DNA from: Rhodopseudomonas sp. BAL398
GTDB taxonomy: Bacteria > Pseudomonadota > Alphaproteobacteria > Rhizobiales > Xanthobacteraceae
DNA: 64,000 nucleotides
Direction of reading: 5' to 3'
Assembly (NCBI RefSeq): GCF_033001325.1
Contig: NZ_CP133111.1
Span: 2,418,001 to 2,482,000 of the forward strand
The stretch's first letter is position 1, and every line of letters starts with the position of its first letter. The notes under the pieces were generated by a model. The model did not search any database, was not told the DNA's origin, and was given only the letters and a program-made list of their open reading frames with translations. A program made the translations under genes and the position numbers. Positions 26,097 to 35,075 of the stretch are shown one piece after another.

Positions 26097-26139
26097 TACA
26101 TTTTTCAAACGGGATGGATCGCGGCCGGCTGATTGATAT

Positions 26140-26171
26140 GAAAATGGCGGGCCGATATCTCGGTCCGCCAT
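26140..26171 (-). terminator. Rho-independent terminator of the RND pump operon
   Basis: On the minus strand ATGGCGGACCGA-GATA-TCGGCCCGCCAT gives a 12-base stem with one G-U pair, followed by TTT. It is 30 bases beyond the stop of the RND transporter gene. Confidence 0.75.
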
Positions 26172-26200
26172 CACATCGTCAAGCCGTTATGAAGCCAGGC

Positions 26201-29200
26201 TCAGGTCGGCTTCAGCGACGGCGAAGCGTGTTCTTCCAGGTCGAAATCGCCGATCTCCCTGGCGCGCTCGGAATCGGCCTGGGCGCGATGGTCGGTGGCG
26301 ATCGCCACATAGACCGCCGGCAGCACGAACAGCGTGAACAGCGTGCCGATCGACATGCCCGACACCACCACGAGGCCGATCGAGAACCGGCTGGCGGCGC
26401 CGGCGCCGGAGGCGGTGAGCAGCGGCAGCAGGCCGGTCACCATCGCGGCGGTGGTCATCAGGATCGGCCGCAACCGGACCCGCGCCGACATCTCGATCGC
26501 CGAGCGCTTGTCCAGCCCCTCATTGAGCTGCAGCTCCTTGGCGAACTCCACCATCAGGATGCCGTGCTTGCTGATCAGGCCGATCAGCGTCAACAGCCCG
26601 ACCTGGGTGTAGATGTTGATGGTGGCGACGCCGAAGAACAGCGGGATCAACGCGCCCGAGATCGCCATCGGCACGCTGATCAGGATCACCAACGGATCGC
26701 GAAGGCTTTCGAACTGAGCCGCGAGCACCAGGAAGATGATGATCAACGCGAAGCCCATAGTGATGGCGAGCTGGTTGCCTTCCTGGACGTACTGCCGGGC
26801 GTCGGCCAGATAATCATGACCGAAGCCGGACGGCAGGTTCTTGGCCTGCGCCTCCAGGAAGTCGACCGCCTGGCCGACCGTGACGCCGGGCATCGGCACC
26901 GCCTGGAAGGTCGCCGAATTCAGCTGGTTGAAGTGGGTCAGCGCGTTGGGATCGGTCGCGGTCTCGATCGACACCAGCGTCGACAGCGGCACCTGCTGGC
27001 CGGTCGCGCTCGGCACATAGTATTTGCCCAGCGCCTCCGGCGACAGCCGCAGGTCACGCGGCACCTGCGGGATCACCTGATAGGAGCGGCCCTCGAGGTT
27101 GAAGCGGTTGGTGTAGTTGCCGCCGAGAAGATTCGACAGCGTGCCGCCGATCTGCGCCATGGTGATGCCGAGATCATTGGCCTTGGAGCGATCGATCTTG
27201 ACCCGCACCACCGGCTGGTTGAAGTCGAGATCGCTGTCGGAGACGATGAACAGCCCGCTCTTGCGCGCCGCGTCCTTCAACTTGATCATCTGTTCATAGA
27301 CGGCGCGGAAGCTGCTGGTCGAGTTGATCACCATCTGCACCGGCAAACCGCCGGGACCGCCGGGCAGCGGCGGCAGGTTGAAGGCGAAGGCGCTGACGCC
27401 CTCGATCTTGCTGAGCTTGGCCTGCACCAGCGGCTTCAATTGGATCGACGAGCGCTCGCGCTCGTCCCACGGCTTGAGCAGCATGCCGGCGATGCCGTTG
27501 CTGGGGCCGTTGGTGCCGTCGATCGCGAAGCGCAGGTCGGTTTCCGGGAAGCTGGCGAAGACCTTGTCCATCTTCGAGCTGTAGAACTGGGTATAGTCGA
27601 TATTGGCGTATTTCGGCCCCTTCAGCACCGCGAACACGATGCCCTGATCCTCTTCGGGCGCCAGTTCCTTCGACGTGTGCGTATACAGGAATCCGACCAG
27701 GCCGAGGATCACCACCGCGAACAACGCGGTGACCGGGCGATAGTCGAGCGAGCGGTCGAGTCGGCGGCCATACCAGCGGGTCAGGGCGCCGAACACGCCG
27801 TCGACCTTCTTGCCGAACCAGCCCTGGTCGTGCGGTTTCAAAAGCACCGAACACATCATCGGCGACAGCGTCAGCGCGATCACCCCGGAGACGATCACCG
27901 AGCCAGCCAGCGTGAAGGCGAATTCGCGGAACAACGACCCGGTGAGGCCGCCGAGGAATCCGATCGGCGCGTACACCGCCGCCAGCGTGATCGTCATCGA
28001 GATCACCGGCGTCACGATCTCGCGCGCGCCCTGCAGCGACGCCTGGACCGGACTCTTGCCCTCCTCCAGATGTCGATGGATGTTCTCCACCACCACGATG
28101 GCGTCGTCGACCACCAGACCGATCGCCAGCACCATCGCCAGCAGCGTCAGCAGATTGATACTGAATCCCATCACCAGCATCAGGCTGCAGACGCCGATCA
28201 GCGACAGCGGAATCGTCACCACCGGGATGATGACCGAGCGGAACGAGGCCAGGAACAGAAAGATCACCACGATCACGATGCCGACCGCTTCGATCAGCGT
28301 CTTTTCCACCTCGTCGATCGACGAGCGGATGAATTTGGTGGAATCGTAGGCGACTTTCATTTTCATCGACGGCGGCAGATTGCGCTCGATGTCGGGAAAC
28401 AGCGCGCGCACGCCGCTCACGATGTTGAGCGGATTGCCCTGCGGCGTCGCTTGCACGCCGATGAAGATCGCGCGCTCGCCGCTGAACGCGACGCTGGAAT
28501 CGGTGCTCTGCGCCCCCAGTTCGACGGTGGCGACGTCCTCCATCCGCACGAAGCCGCCGTCCTTGGCCTTGATGGTCATGCGCTTGAACTGTTCGACGTT
28601 CTGCAGGTCGGTGTTCGCCGTCACGTTGGAGACGATGAAATAGCCCTTGGTCTGTCCGGCGGCGGCCTGGAAATTGTTGGCCCGGATCGCGGCGGCGACA
28701 TCGTCGGGCGACACCCCGCGACCGGCCATCCGCGCCGGATCGAGCCAGATCCGCATCGCGAAGGTCTGCCCGCCGAGAATGTCGGCCGAAGCGACGCCGT
28801 CCACGGTGGACAGCACCGGCTGCACCACGCGCGTCAGATAGTCGGAGATCGCCGAGCCGGACAGTTCGGTGCTGGAGAAGCCGATATACATCACCGCGGT
28901 GGTCTGCCCGGTCGACTTCAGGATGACCGGATCGTTGGCTTCTTTCGGGATCAGATATTTGACCGAATTGACCTTCGACAGCACCTCGGTCAGCGCCTGG
29001 TTGGGGTCGACATTGAGCTTGATGAACACCGAGATCAGGCTCTGCCCCTGGGTCGAGGCCGAGGTCATGTAGTCGACGCCTTCGGCGGCGGCGACCGCCT
29101 GTTCGATCGGCGTGGTGATGAAGCCCTGCATCAGGTTCGGCGACGCGCCCGGATAGGTCGTGGTGATGGTGACCACGGTGTTCGAGAGCTTCGGATATTG

Positions 29201-29305
29201 CCGGATCGGCAAAGAGGTCGCGGCCTTGAAGCCGATCAGCAGGATCAGCAGGCTGACCACCAGCGCCAGCACCGGCCGCTTGATGAAGATATCGGTGATG
29301 GCCAT
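26201..29305 (-). CDS. RND efflux transporter, inner-membrane pump subunit (HAE1 family)
   Basis: A 1034-residue proton-driven pump of the hydrophobe/amphiphile RND family, exporting drugs or toxic organics through the periplasm with the adaptor encoded upstream. The start MAITDIFIKRPVLALVVSLL and LPIRQYPKLSNTVVTITTTY are family hallmarks. The proton-relay motif in transmembrane helix 4 is AIGLVVDDAIVVVENIHRHL with the paired aspartates. The second half repeats the topology (porter domain with PGVTVGQAVDFLEAQ, then helices ending FVLPAVYVAIATDHRAQAD). No outer-membrane channel gene is nearby, so it presumably uses a channel encoded elsewhere. A terminator follows. Confidence 0.95.
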   Translation of the reverse strand: MAITDIFIKRPVLALVVSLLILLIGFKAATSLPIRQYPKLSNTVVTITTTYPGASPNLMQGFITTPIEQAVAAAEGVDYMTSASTQGQSLISVFIKLNVDPNQALTEVLSKVNSVKYLIPKEANDPVILKSTGQTTAVMYIGFSSTELSGSAISDYLTRVVQPVLSTVDGVASADILGGQTFAMRIWLDPARMAGRGVSPDDVAAAIRANNFQAAAGQTKGYFIVSNVTANTDLQNVEQFKRMTIKAKDGGFVRMEDVATVELGAQSTDSSVAFSGERAIFIGVQATPQGNPLNIVSGVRALFPDIERNLPPSMKMKVAYDSTKFIRSSIDEVEKTLIEAVGIVIVVIFLFLASFRSVIIPVVTIPLSLIGVCSLMLVMGFSINLLTLLAMVLAIGLVVDDAIVVVENIHRHLEEGKSPVQASLQGAREIVTPVISMTITLAAVYAPIGFLGGLTGSLFREFAFTLAGSVIVSGVIALTLSPMMCSVLLKPHDQGWFGKKVDGVFGALTRWYGRRLDRSLDYRPVTALFAVVILGLVGFLYTHTSKELAPEEDQGIVFAVLKGPKYANIDYTQFYSSKMDKVFASFPETDLRFAIDGTNGPSNGIAGMLLKPWDERERSSIQLKPLVQAKLSKIEGVSAFAFNLPPLPGGPGGLPVQMVINSTSSFRAVYEQMIKLKDAARKSGLFIVSDSDLDFNQPVVRVKIDRSKANDLGITMAQIGGTLSNLLGGNYTNRFNLEGRSYQVIPQVPRDLRLSPEALGKYYVPSATGQQVPLSTLVSIETATDPNALTHFNQLNSATFQAVPMPGVTVGQAVDFLEAQAKNLPSGFGHDYLADARQYVQEGNQLAITMGFALIIIFLVLAAQFESLRDPLVILISVPMAISGALIPLFFGVATINIYTQVGLLTLIGLISKHGILMVEFAKELQLNEGLDKRSAIEMSARVRLRPILMTTAAMVTGLLPLLTASGAGAASRFSIGLVVVSGMSIGTLFTLFVLPAVYVAIATDHRAQADSERAREIGDFDLEEHASPSLKPT

Positions 29306-29465
29306 TGCGGGCGCTCCGTAACGGCATCGTCACGTGCGACCATGATCGGCGCGCGCAAGGATGCGATAAAGTCTTCGATCATCGGATGGCGACGTATCGC
29401 GCTCCGATTCACTCTCAACGCGACAGTCGTCCGGAGCGGCGCGCGGCGCCGCTCCGGAGCGTGGC

Positions 29466-30659
29466 TCAGTTCAGCGGCGGGTTCGCCGGTATCGGCGGCG
29501 GCGGATCGGTCGAAATCTCGACCGCCGCGCCGGATTGCAGCTTGAGCTGACCGACCGCGACGACGCGGTCGCCCGCCTTCAATCCAGAGGTGATCACCAC
29601 CCGGCCATGCGCCCGGTCGCCGGTCCGCACGAAGGTGCGCACGGCGGTCAGATTGGTCTTGCCGTCGTCGGCCTTGTTTTCGGTGATCAGATAGACCGAG
29701 TCGCCATACAGCGTGTATTCGACCGCGGTTTCCGGCACGGTGATCACCGCTGGCTTGTCGGGCAACACCACCGTCGTGGTGGCGAACATGCCGGGCTTGA
29801 GGATCTGATCGGGATTGTCGATCGTCGCCTGCACCCGGATGTTGCGGGTCTCGGTGCTGATCTGCGGCTCGATGGCGGTGAGCTTGCCTTCGAACACCTT
29901 GCCCGGATAGGCGTCGACCGCGACGCGGACGATCTGGCCGACTTTCAGGGTGCCGCTGTCCTTTTCGGTCACGGTGAAATTCGCATAGACGCGCGACAGA
30001 TCGGTCAGCGACACGATCTGGGTGCCGGCCGTCAGATATTGGCCGACTTCGGCGTGACGAACGCCGAGCACGCCGTCGAACGGCGCGCGCACCAGCTTCT
30101 GCGAAATCACCGCCTGGGTCTTGGCGATCCCCGCCTTGGCCTGGTCATAGGCCGCCTGCGCGTTGTCGACGGTGGCCTGCGGCCCGAACTGCCGCGCGGC
30201 CAGCTGCTTGGCGCGGTCCAGCGCCAGCTCGGCCGCCTTGGCCTGGGCGGTGAAATTGGCAAGATCACCCTGATCGGGACCATCGAACAGCTGCACCAGC
30301 GGCGTGCCGGCCGTCACCTTGCTGCCTGCGGTGAACATGATGTCGGTGACGCGGCCATTGACGTCGGAAGTGACGTTGACCTGGTGCACGGCCGCCAGAT
30401 CGCCGACCGCGGTCAGCAGATTGGGGATCACCTCGGATTTCGCCGTCGCCACCGTCACGCTGACCGGCGGCGGCTTGTTGTCGGCGAAGAACTTCGCGAT
30501 CATGTGGCTGCGAAAGGCGTTGAAGCCGACCAGACCAACCACCAGCAAGGCCAGCAACAGCCCGACGATGATGAACCAGCGGACCATCCGCACCGGACGC
30601 GGGCGTGGCTCCGGGGCGGTGGCGCGCGCCGTCGCCGGAGATTCTGTCGCAATCGTCAT
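29466..30659 (-). CDS. RND efflux periplasmic adaptor subunit (membrane fusion protein)
   Basis: A 397-residue adaptor linking the RND pump to an outer-membrane channel. One N-terminal membrane anchor (about residues 27-50, FIIVGLLLALLVVGLVGFNA) is followed by the lipoyl half-motif DVNGRVTDIMFTAGSKVTAG, a coiled-coil hairpin (KAAELALDRAKQLAARQ), the second lipoyl half APFDGVLGVRHAEVGQYLTA, and beta-barrel and proximal domains. I favour the ATG at 30659 over a GTG at 30668 that would overlap the TetR gene; AGAGAAAG precedes it. It is co-transcribed with the TetR gene and the pump. Confidence 0.92.
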   Translation of the reverse strand: MTIATESPATARATAPEPRPRPVRMVRWFIIVGLLLALLVVGLVGFNAFRSHMIAKFFADNKPPPVSVTVATAKSEVIPNLLTAVGDLAAVHQVNVTSDVNGRVTDIMFTAGSKVTAGTPLVQLFDGPDQGDLANFTAQAKAAELALDRAKQLAARQFGPQATVDNAQAAYDQAKAGIAKTQAVISQKLVRAPFDGVLGVRHAEVGQYLTAGTQIVSLTDLSRVYANFTVTEKDSGTLKVGQIVRVAVDAYPGKVFEGKLTAIEPQISTETRNIRVQATIDNPDQILKPGMFATTTVVLPDKPAVITVPETAVEYTLYGDSVYLITENKADDGKTNLTAVRTFVRTGDRAHGRVVITSGLKAGDRVVAVGQLKLQSGAAVEISTDPPPPIPANPPLN

Positions 30660-30660
30660 A

Positions 30661-31362
30661 TCATACACTTTCTCTGGCTACCGCTCGCATCTGATCCGGC
30701 GACAACTCGCGATCCAGATGCTCGGCAATTGCGGCTTCGTTCAGTCCAATTCCACGCAGAATAAATTCACAGGTCTGTCGTTCGAGATCGGCGGCGTTGC
30801 CATAGGTCAGACAGGGCACAGCCGGCAATCGCGACAGCGCGGCCATGAAGACAGTGTGGTGCGCAAACCAGAACAGGTTCAGGGATTCGCGGCCGACCCG
30901 TGACGCATCTCCGGCCGCGACCGCGCGATCCAGTGATGCTGTAAACACAGGTCCAATCAAACTCCCTATTTTTTCGTAAAGAAACCGGGCGAATTCTCCG
31001 TCATCGATCTGGCTGGTCATCATCAGCCGCAACCGTTGGGCCTCCTCCTGCTCCGGAGCCTCGGAGGCCTGCCGAAAATGGCCCACCATGCCGCGCACCA
31101 GCACCACCAGGGTCTCGGTCGAGGGCTCCAGCGCCAGCAGGCCTTTAAGACCCGGGTCCGCATCGCACTCGTCGGCCAGAATTTCCGCGTAGAGCGCCGA
31201 TTTGGTGGGGAAATGCTTGAACAGCAGCCCCTCCGAAATCGACGCGGCCGCCGCCACGCTCTTGGTCGTGGTGCCAGCGAAGCCGTGGCGGGCAAAACAC
31301 CGCTTCGCCGCGTTCAGGATCAATTCCCGACGCAAATCGCTGGTCATCCGCATTGAGCTCAT
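30661..31362 (-). CDS. TetR family transcriptional regulator of the RND efflux operon
   Basis: A 233-residue repressor-type regulator. The N-terminal helix-turn-helix spans RRELILNAAKRCFARHGFAG and then SVAAAASISEGLLFKHFPTK; the C-terminal two thirds is the helical ligand-binding/dimerisation domain. It is the first gene of the operon: its stop lies within 2 bases of the adaptor start. A 16-base palindrome overlaps the predicted -10 element just upstream. Because that -10 lies only 7 bases before the ATG at 31362, the transcript may be leaderless or translation may begin at one of the next in-frame ATGs (31353, 31347). Confidence 0.9.
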   Translation of the reverse strand: MSSMRMTSDLRRELILNAAKRCFARHGFAGTTTKSVAAAASISEGLLFKHFPTKSALYAEILADECDADPGLKGLLALEPSTETLVVLVRGMVGHFRQASEAPEQEEAQRLRLMMTSQIDDGEFARFLYEKIGSLIGPVFTASLDRAVAAGDASRVGRESLNLFWFAHHTVFMAALSRLPAVPCLTYGNAADLERQTCEFILRGIGLNEAAIAEHLDRELSPDQMRAVARESV

Positions 31363-31366
31363 TGTC

Positions 31367-31397
31367 GTGAGTAAGCACTCACCTTGGTCAAAGTCAA
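31367..31397 (-). promoter_or_regulatory. Predicted promoter with embedded TetR operator (RND operon)
   Basis: On the minus strand: -35 TTGACT (31397-31392), a 17-base spacer, -10 TTACTC (31374-31369). A dyad GTGAGT-GCTT-ACTCAC (31382-31367) covers the -10, and closely resembles TGAGT...ACTCA operators of AcrR-like TetR repressors. Binding would block RNA polymerase directly, so autorepression of the whole efflux operon is the likely mode. Confidence 0.65.
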
Positions 31398-31567
31398 TCG
31401 CGATTGCTGCAGCGCACTAAAATGTGAAATGCGCCGGATTGGGCATCATCGCCGCGAAGCTGCCGAGCGGCGGCCTGGCCGGAACATCCGGGCAGCGCGG
31501 CGACACTCCGACGGCGCGGTCGACGATGCCGGTCGGATTGACCTATATTCTGCAAAAAGCAGAAGAG

Positions 31568-32848
31568 ATGGAAATGCCCCCAGGTGACTCGGTTTCGAAC
31601 TTGGCGTCGACCTTGGCTTCGAACGCGGCCCCGGTTTCGGCTGAAGATCTGGCGGCGACGTTCGATCTCGCCCGGCTGACGCCGGACTTTTACGCCGACC
31701 CCTACCCGACCTATCACGCCCTGCGCCGGCACGCGCCGGTCAAGCGGCTCGGCACCGGCGGTTACTTCCTGACCCGCTATGACGATCTGGTCACCGCCTA
31801 CAAGGCCACCGCTTCGTTCTCGTCCGACAAGAAGCGCGAATTCGCGCCGAAATACGGCGACTCGCTGCTGTTCGAGCATCACACCACCAGCCTCGTGTTC
31901 AACGATCCGCCGGCCCACAGCCGGGTCCGCCGGTTGATCACCGGCGCGCTGTCGCCGCGCGCGATCGCCGAGATGGAGCCCGATCTGGTGGCCCTGGTGG
32001 AGCGGCTGCTCGACCGCCTGGCGGCCAAGGGCCGGGTCGACCTGATCGAGGATTTCGCCGCGGCAATTCCGATCGAAGTGATCGGCAATCTGCTCGGCAT
32101 CCCAAAGGACGAGCGCGCACCGCTGCGCGACTGGTCGCTGTCGATCCTCGGCGCGCTGGAGCCGGTGATCAGCGCCGAGGTGTTTACGCGCGGCAATGAC
32201 TCGGTTCGCGATTTCCTCGCCTATCTGGAGTCCCTGGTGGCGCGGCGACGGGCCAAGCCCGGCAATCCCGACCGCGACGTGCTGACCAGGCTGATCCAGG
32301 GCGAGAGCGGCGGCGAACAGCTGAGCGCCAAAGAACTGCTGCACAATTGCATCTTCCTTCTCAATGCCGGGCACGAGACCACCACCAATCTGATCGGCAA
32401 CGGGCTGGTGGCGCTGGCCGCCCACCCCGAGCAAAAGCAGCGGCTGATCGACAATCCGGCGCTGATCAAGACCGCGGTCGAGGAGATCCTGCGCTATGAG
32501 AGCTCGAACCAGCTCGGCAACCGCATTGCCACGACCGAGGTCGAAATCGGCGGCGTCACGATGCCGGCCAATACGTCAGTGACGCTGTGCATCGGCGCCG
32601 CCAACCGCGACCCGGCGCAATTTCCAGATCCCGACCGCTTCGATATCGCCCGCGCGCCGAACCGGCATCTGGCGTTCGGCACCGGGGCGCATCAATGCGC
32701 CGGCATGGCGCTGGCGCGGCTCGAAGGCGCCATCGCCATCAGCCGCTTTCTCGCGCGGTTTCCGAACTACCAGCTCGACGGCGCGCCGCTGCGCGGCGGC
32801 CGGGTCCGATTCCGCGGCTATCTCAGCGTGCCGTGCGTGGTGACATAG
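31568..32848 (+). CDS. Cytochrome P450
   Basis: A 426-residue soluble bacterial P450 mono-oxygenase. Diagnostic motifs are all present: oxygen-activation AGHETTTNL in the I helix, EEILRYESS (ExxR), and the haem-ligand loop FGTGAHQCAGMALARLE with the axial cysteine. It has an N-terminal extension of about 25 residues compared with typical class I P450s; I start at the ATG at 31568, though 31574 is also possible and no strong ribosome-binding site is seen. No ferredoxin gene adjoins it; the PuR-like reductase at 37447-38670 is the nearest possible electron donor. It diverges from the TetR-RND operon, so a link with detoxification is possible. Substrate unknown. Confidence 0.92.
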   Translation: MEMPPGDSVSNLASTLASNAAPVSAEDLAATFDLARLTPDFYADPYPTYHALRRHAPVKRLGTGGYFLTRYDDLVTAYKATASFSSDKKREFAPKYGDSLLFEHHTTSLVFNDPPAHSRVRRLITGALSPRAIAEMEPDLVALVERLLDRLAAKGRVDLIEDFAAAIPIEVIGNLLGIPKDERAPLRDWSLSILGALEPVISAEVFTRGNDSVRDFLAYLESLVARRRAKPGNPDRDVLTRLIQGESGGEQLSAKELLHNCIFLLNAGHETTTNLIGNGLVALAAHPEQKQRLIDNPALIKTAVEEILRYESSNQLGNRIATTEVEIGGVTMPANTSVTLCIGAANRDPAQFPDPDRFDIARAPNRHLAFGTGAHQCAGMALARLEGAIAISRFLARFPNYQLDGAPLRGGRVRFRGYLSVPCVVT

Positions 32849-32881
32849 TCAGTCCACGACGGATAATGCCTCAGTTTGAAA

Positions 32882-33613
32882 CTAGGGCCGATGGCGGCAG
32901 GACAAGCAATTGCACTGCTCCCCCGCCGGAGGCTTGTGAACAAGGCCATGCATGACGCCTCCGACCGCATCGAATCTGTGCGAGAAGAGGTCAAAAAACG
33001 TGGCATCGCCGTATTCATAGTAGCGCCGCACCGCATGCGCGATCAGGTCGGCATACTGGATCAACCGAGTGGCTTTGGAATTCACAAACATCGGCACATC
33101 CGCCATGTTGTAAATTTGGCCCCATCGATGGCCCAAGGTTTTAAAGTTGCGGGCCAAACCCTGGAGAGACGTTTCATAAGAGGACTCGTCCAGAATAATA
33201 AGCCCACGCTGAGTATTTGATGCCTTGTGGAGCCGTCCTAAAAACCGGTCGAACCGGTTTATGATATGCTCAAAGGCGAATTCCATAGGGTCGTCGGGAG
33301 AAACAGCCGCTTTATGGATGGCAGCCCCGAACAGCGTCACTTGATTGGATGTTCCGACGATCCGAAGTACTTCCTTGTAGGCGCGCACGCGGTCATCATA
33401 GCCGACCCCTCGCCAGTGCTTCTTGCCGGTAAGCATGTCGGTGCCGCGAAATTCGAGATTAGGCGAAGCTGGCCAAATGCGAGCCGCGATCTCGTCCATC
33501 CGCTGACCGAACCAGTGGGGTTGTCGTTCAAAAACGGAAATCCCCGCCAAAACTATGTGGCGGTCAGCTGCGTTCCCGACGGAACCGGAATCATCCAAAT
33601 ATAAAAGATGCAT
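32882..33613 (-). CDS. DUF3800 domain-containing protein
   Basis: A 243-residue protein of the DUF3800 family, whose members show an RNase H-like acidic pattern and often occur in mobile or defence-related islands; their function is not established. Visible family features: LLYLDDSGSVG at residues 3-13 (the two Asp are invariant), a central IILDESSYE, and the C-terminal SKATRLIQYADLIAHAVRRY with a further Asp. The start MHLLYLDDSG at 33613 is standard for the family. Codon use and base composition are visibly less GC-rich than in the flanking genes, suggesting acquisition by transfer. It is convergent with the P450 gene and has no clear operon partner. Confidence 0.82.
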   Translation of the reverse strand: MHLLYLDDSGSVGNAADRHIVLAGISVFERQPHWFGQRMDEIAARIWPASPNLEFRGTDMLTGKKHWRGVGYDDRVRAYKEVLRIVGTSNQVTLFGAAIHKAAVSPDDPMEFAFEHIINRFDRFLGRLHKASNTQRGLIILDESSYETSLQGLARNFKTLGHRWGQIYNMADVPMFVNSKATRLIQYADLIAHAVRRYYEYGDATFFDLFSHRFDAVGGVMHGLVHKPPAGEQCNCLSCRHRP

Positions 33614-33885
33614 GATACAAAAGGCGGCCGAGTGGGATAACTCAATCCCATCGGTCCACAATGCAGACCTCTCGACCACTTGGTCAAAATAAAGTATCGG
33701 CTCGACCTTAACAAGAGGCCAGTTATTGGAATTCCGGGTCGGTGCCTCCTACTCGGTGGCTTGCCGGGGGCCGCCCTTCAGGATCGACATTCGCAGCGCG
33801 CCCGGAAAGGCCAAGCAGCGGTGGATGTCTTGCTCCCGTTCCGCACCTTGGCGCTTCGGTATCGAAATCAGACCAATACACCGTA
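33614..33885. other. Non-coding gap upstream of DUF3800 gene
   Basis: A stretch of mixed composition, AT-richer near 33614-33730, containing no reading frame that I recognise and no repeat. It holds the promoter region of the DUF3800 gene and the 3' side of the VOC gene. It may be a remnant of the insertion that brought DUF3800. Confidence 0.4.
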
Positions 33886-34731
33886 TCACCCCACCGGTGG
33901 CGCCGGCTGCACCAGCAGAGTCGGGATTCCGCATGTCGAGCTGCGCACCGTGACCACCCGGGTCCCGGGCTTGCGGCCGGCGCGCGGCTCCGACACCAGG
34001 ATGCCGGCGGCGAGAAGCCGCGCCCTGGTGGCGTCGAGATCGTCGCAGCGCCAACTCAGGCCCCACAATTTATCATGGTCGGCGTCAGAGCCGGCCACCG
34101 GACGCCGCACGACCTCGACGATCAGATCGCCGCAACGGAAGAACATCAGCTGGCCCCAATCCTGATGCGAGCGGTCGAGCAGCAAATCGAGCCCGAGCCG
34201 CGCGCCGTACAATGCGGCGGCGCGCTCGGGGTCGGCGGTCGAGACCACAATGTGATCGAGCCCGGTGATCGGCGCCACGCCGCTGATCGGCGAATCCGGC
34301 CGCTCCGATGCGAGCTCGAGAAAGAACAGCCGGACGCCGCGCGTCACGACGGTTGCCGCACGCGTCCGCTTCCAGGACAGTGTGGCGCCGGACGCGGTGT
34401 CGCGGCTCTCGACCTCGGCGATGGCATCGGGCTTCAGCGCCACACGCTCCAGCCGACGATGCATTGTCGCGATGTCGCCGACGCGAAAGCACAGGCTGGC
34501 CAAACCCTCGCCCTGTAATTTGATGACCTGTCGAATCCGTTCGGCGATCGCACCGTCGCCGGACGGCGCCATCAGTTCCAGCGTCATATTGCTCAGCGTG
34601 AACAGCACGGTCTGCGAACCATCGGCGCTGCTGCGCCAGGCCGGCGCGCGCCCCAACAGCAATTCATAGGCGGCGGTTGCCGCCGCGAGATCGGCGACCA
34701 GAACGACGACGTGATCAATCGCGGTGATCAT
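33886..34731 (-). CDS. VOC family (glyoxalase/dioxygenase fold) two-domain protein
   Basis: A 281-residue protein with two vicinal-oxygen-chelate modules: an N-terminal one starting AIDHVVVLVADLAAATAAYE and a second one starting GLDHIVVSTADPERAAALYG. Metal-ligand residues of each module would be His in DHVVV/DHIVV and a Glu in MTLELMAP and DLIVEVVRRP. The family includes glyoxalases, extradiol dioxygenases and resistance proteins; the function is unknown. The ATG at 34731 has GGGAGCAG upstream. The gene stands alone, and GC content returns to the genome norm here. Confidence 0.82.
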   Translation of the reverse strand: MITAIDHVVVLVADLAAATAAYELLLGRAPAWRSSADGSQTVLFTLSNMTLELMAPSGDGAIAERIRQVIKLQGEGLASLCFRVGDIATMHRRLERVALKPDAIAEVESRDTASGATLSWKRTRAATVVTRGVRLFFLELASERPDSPISGVAPITGLDHIVVSTADPERAAALYGARLGLDLLLDRSHQDWGQLMFFRCGDLIVEVVRRPVAGSDADHDKLWGLSWRCDDLDATRARLLAAGILVSEPRAGRKPGTRVVTVRSSTCGIPTLLVQPAPPVG

Positions 34732-34921
34732 TGGCTGCTCCCTCGGACATTGTTCTTGGACGGACGCTTTGTCAGTCAACGCCAGCTAGACAGCGCAATC
34801 GTGTGTATTTGCAAGACTGGACTTCCAAGACTCGATTTGCAGACCCGATCGCTCCGCCGCAGGCGCTCTCCTAATGACGAATTCTAAGCCGTCGCTGGTT
34901 TACTTTTTCTGCACCGAAGTC

Positions 34922-35027
34922 GTCATTGCGAGCCGAGGTCGGCGCGACGCGTCGACCGACAGCGAAGCAATCCAGGGAAGCCGCGCACAGACTGGATTGC
35001 TTCGTCGCAACAGCTCCTCGCAATGAC
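34922..35027. repeat. Palindromic intergenic repeat, family A, copy 4
   Basis: Arms GTCATTGCGAGCCGAGG and CAGCTCCTCGCAATGAC with inner arms AGCGAAGCAATCCAG and CTGGATTGCTTCGTC. It lies in the gap between the VOC gene and glutamate dehydrogenase gene. Confidence 0.85.
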
Positions 35028-35075
35028 TTCTTGGCGTCACCGAACCTCGTTGAACTACCTGGTCCGTCCTCAAGC

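Noticed and set aside
25955-29545. A very long open frame (about 1196 codons) on the plus strand antisense to the RND pump
   Set aside because: Its product is rich in Arg, His, Gln and Asp in a way typical of the antisense frame of GC-rich genes, resembles no family, and the opposite strand encodes a textbook RND pump.
33680-33885. Possible fragment of a transposase or small gene before the VOC gene
   Set aside because: No reading frame shows a transposase motif or terminal repeats.
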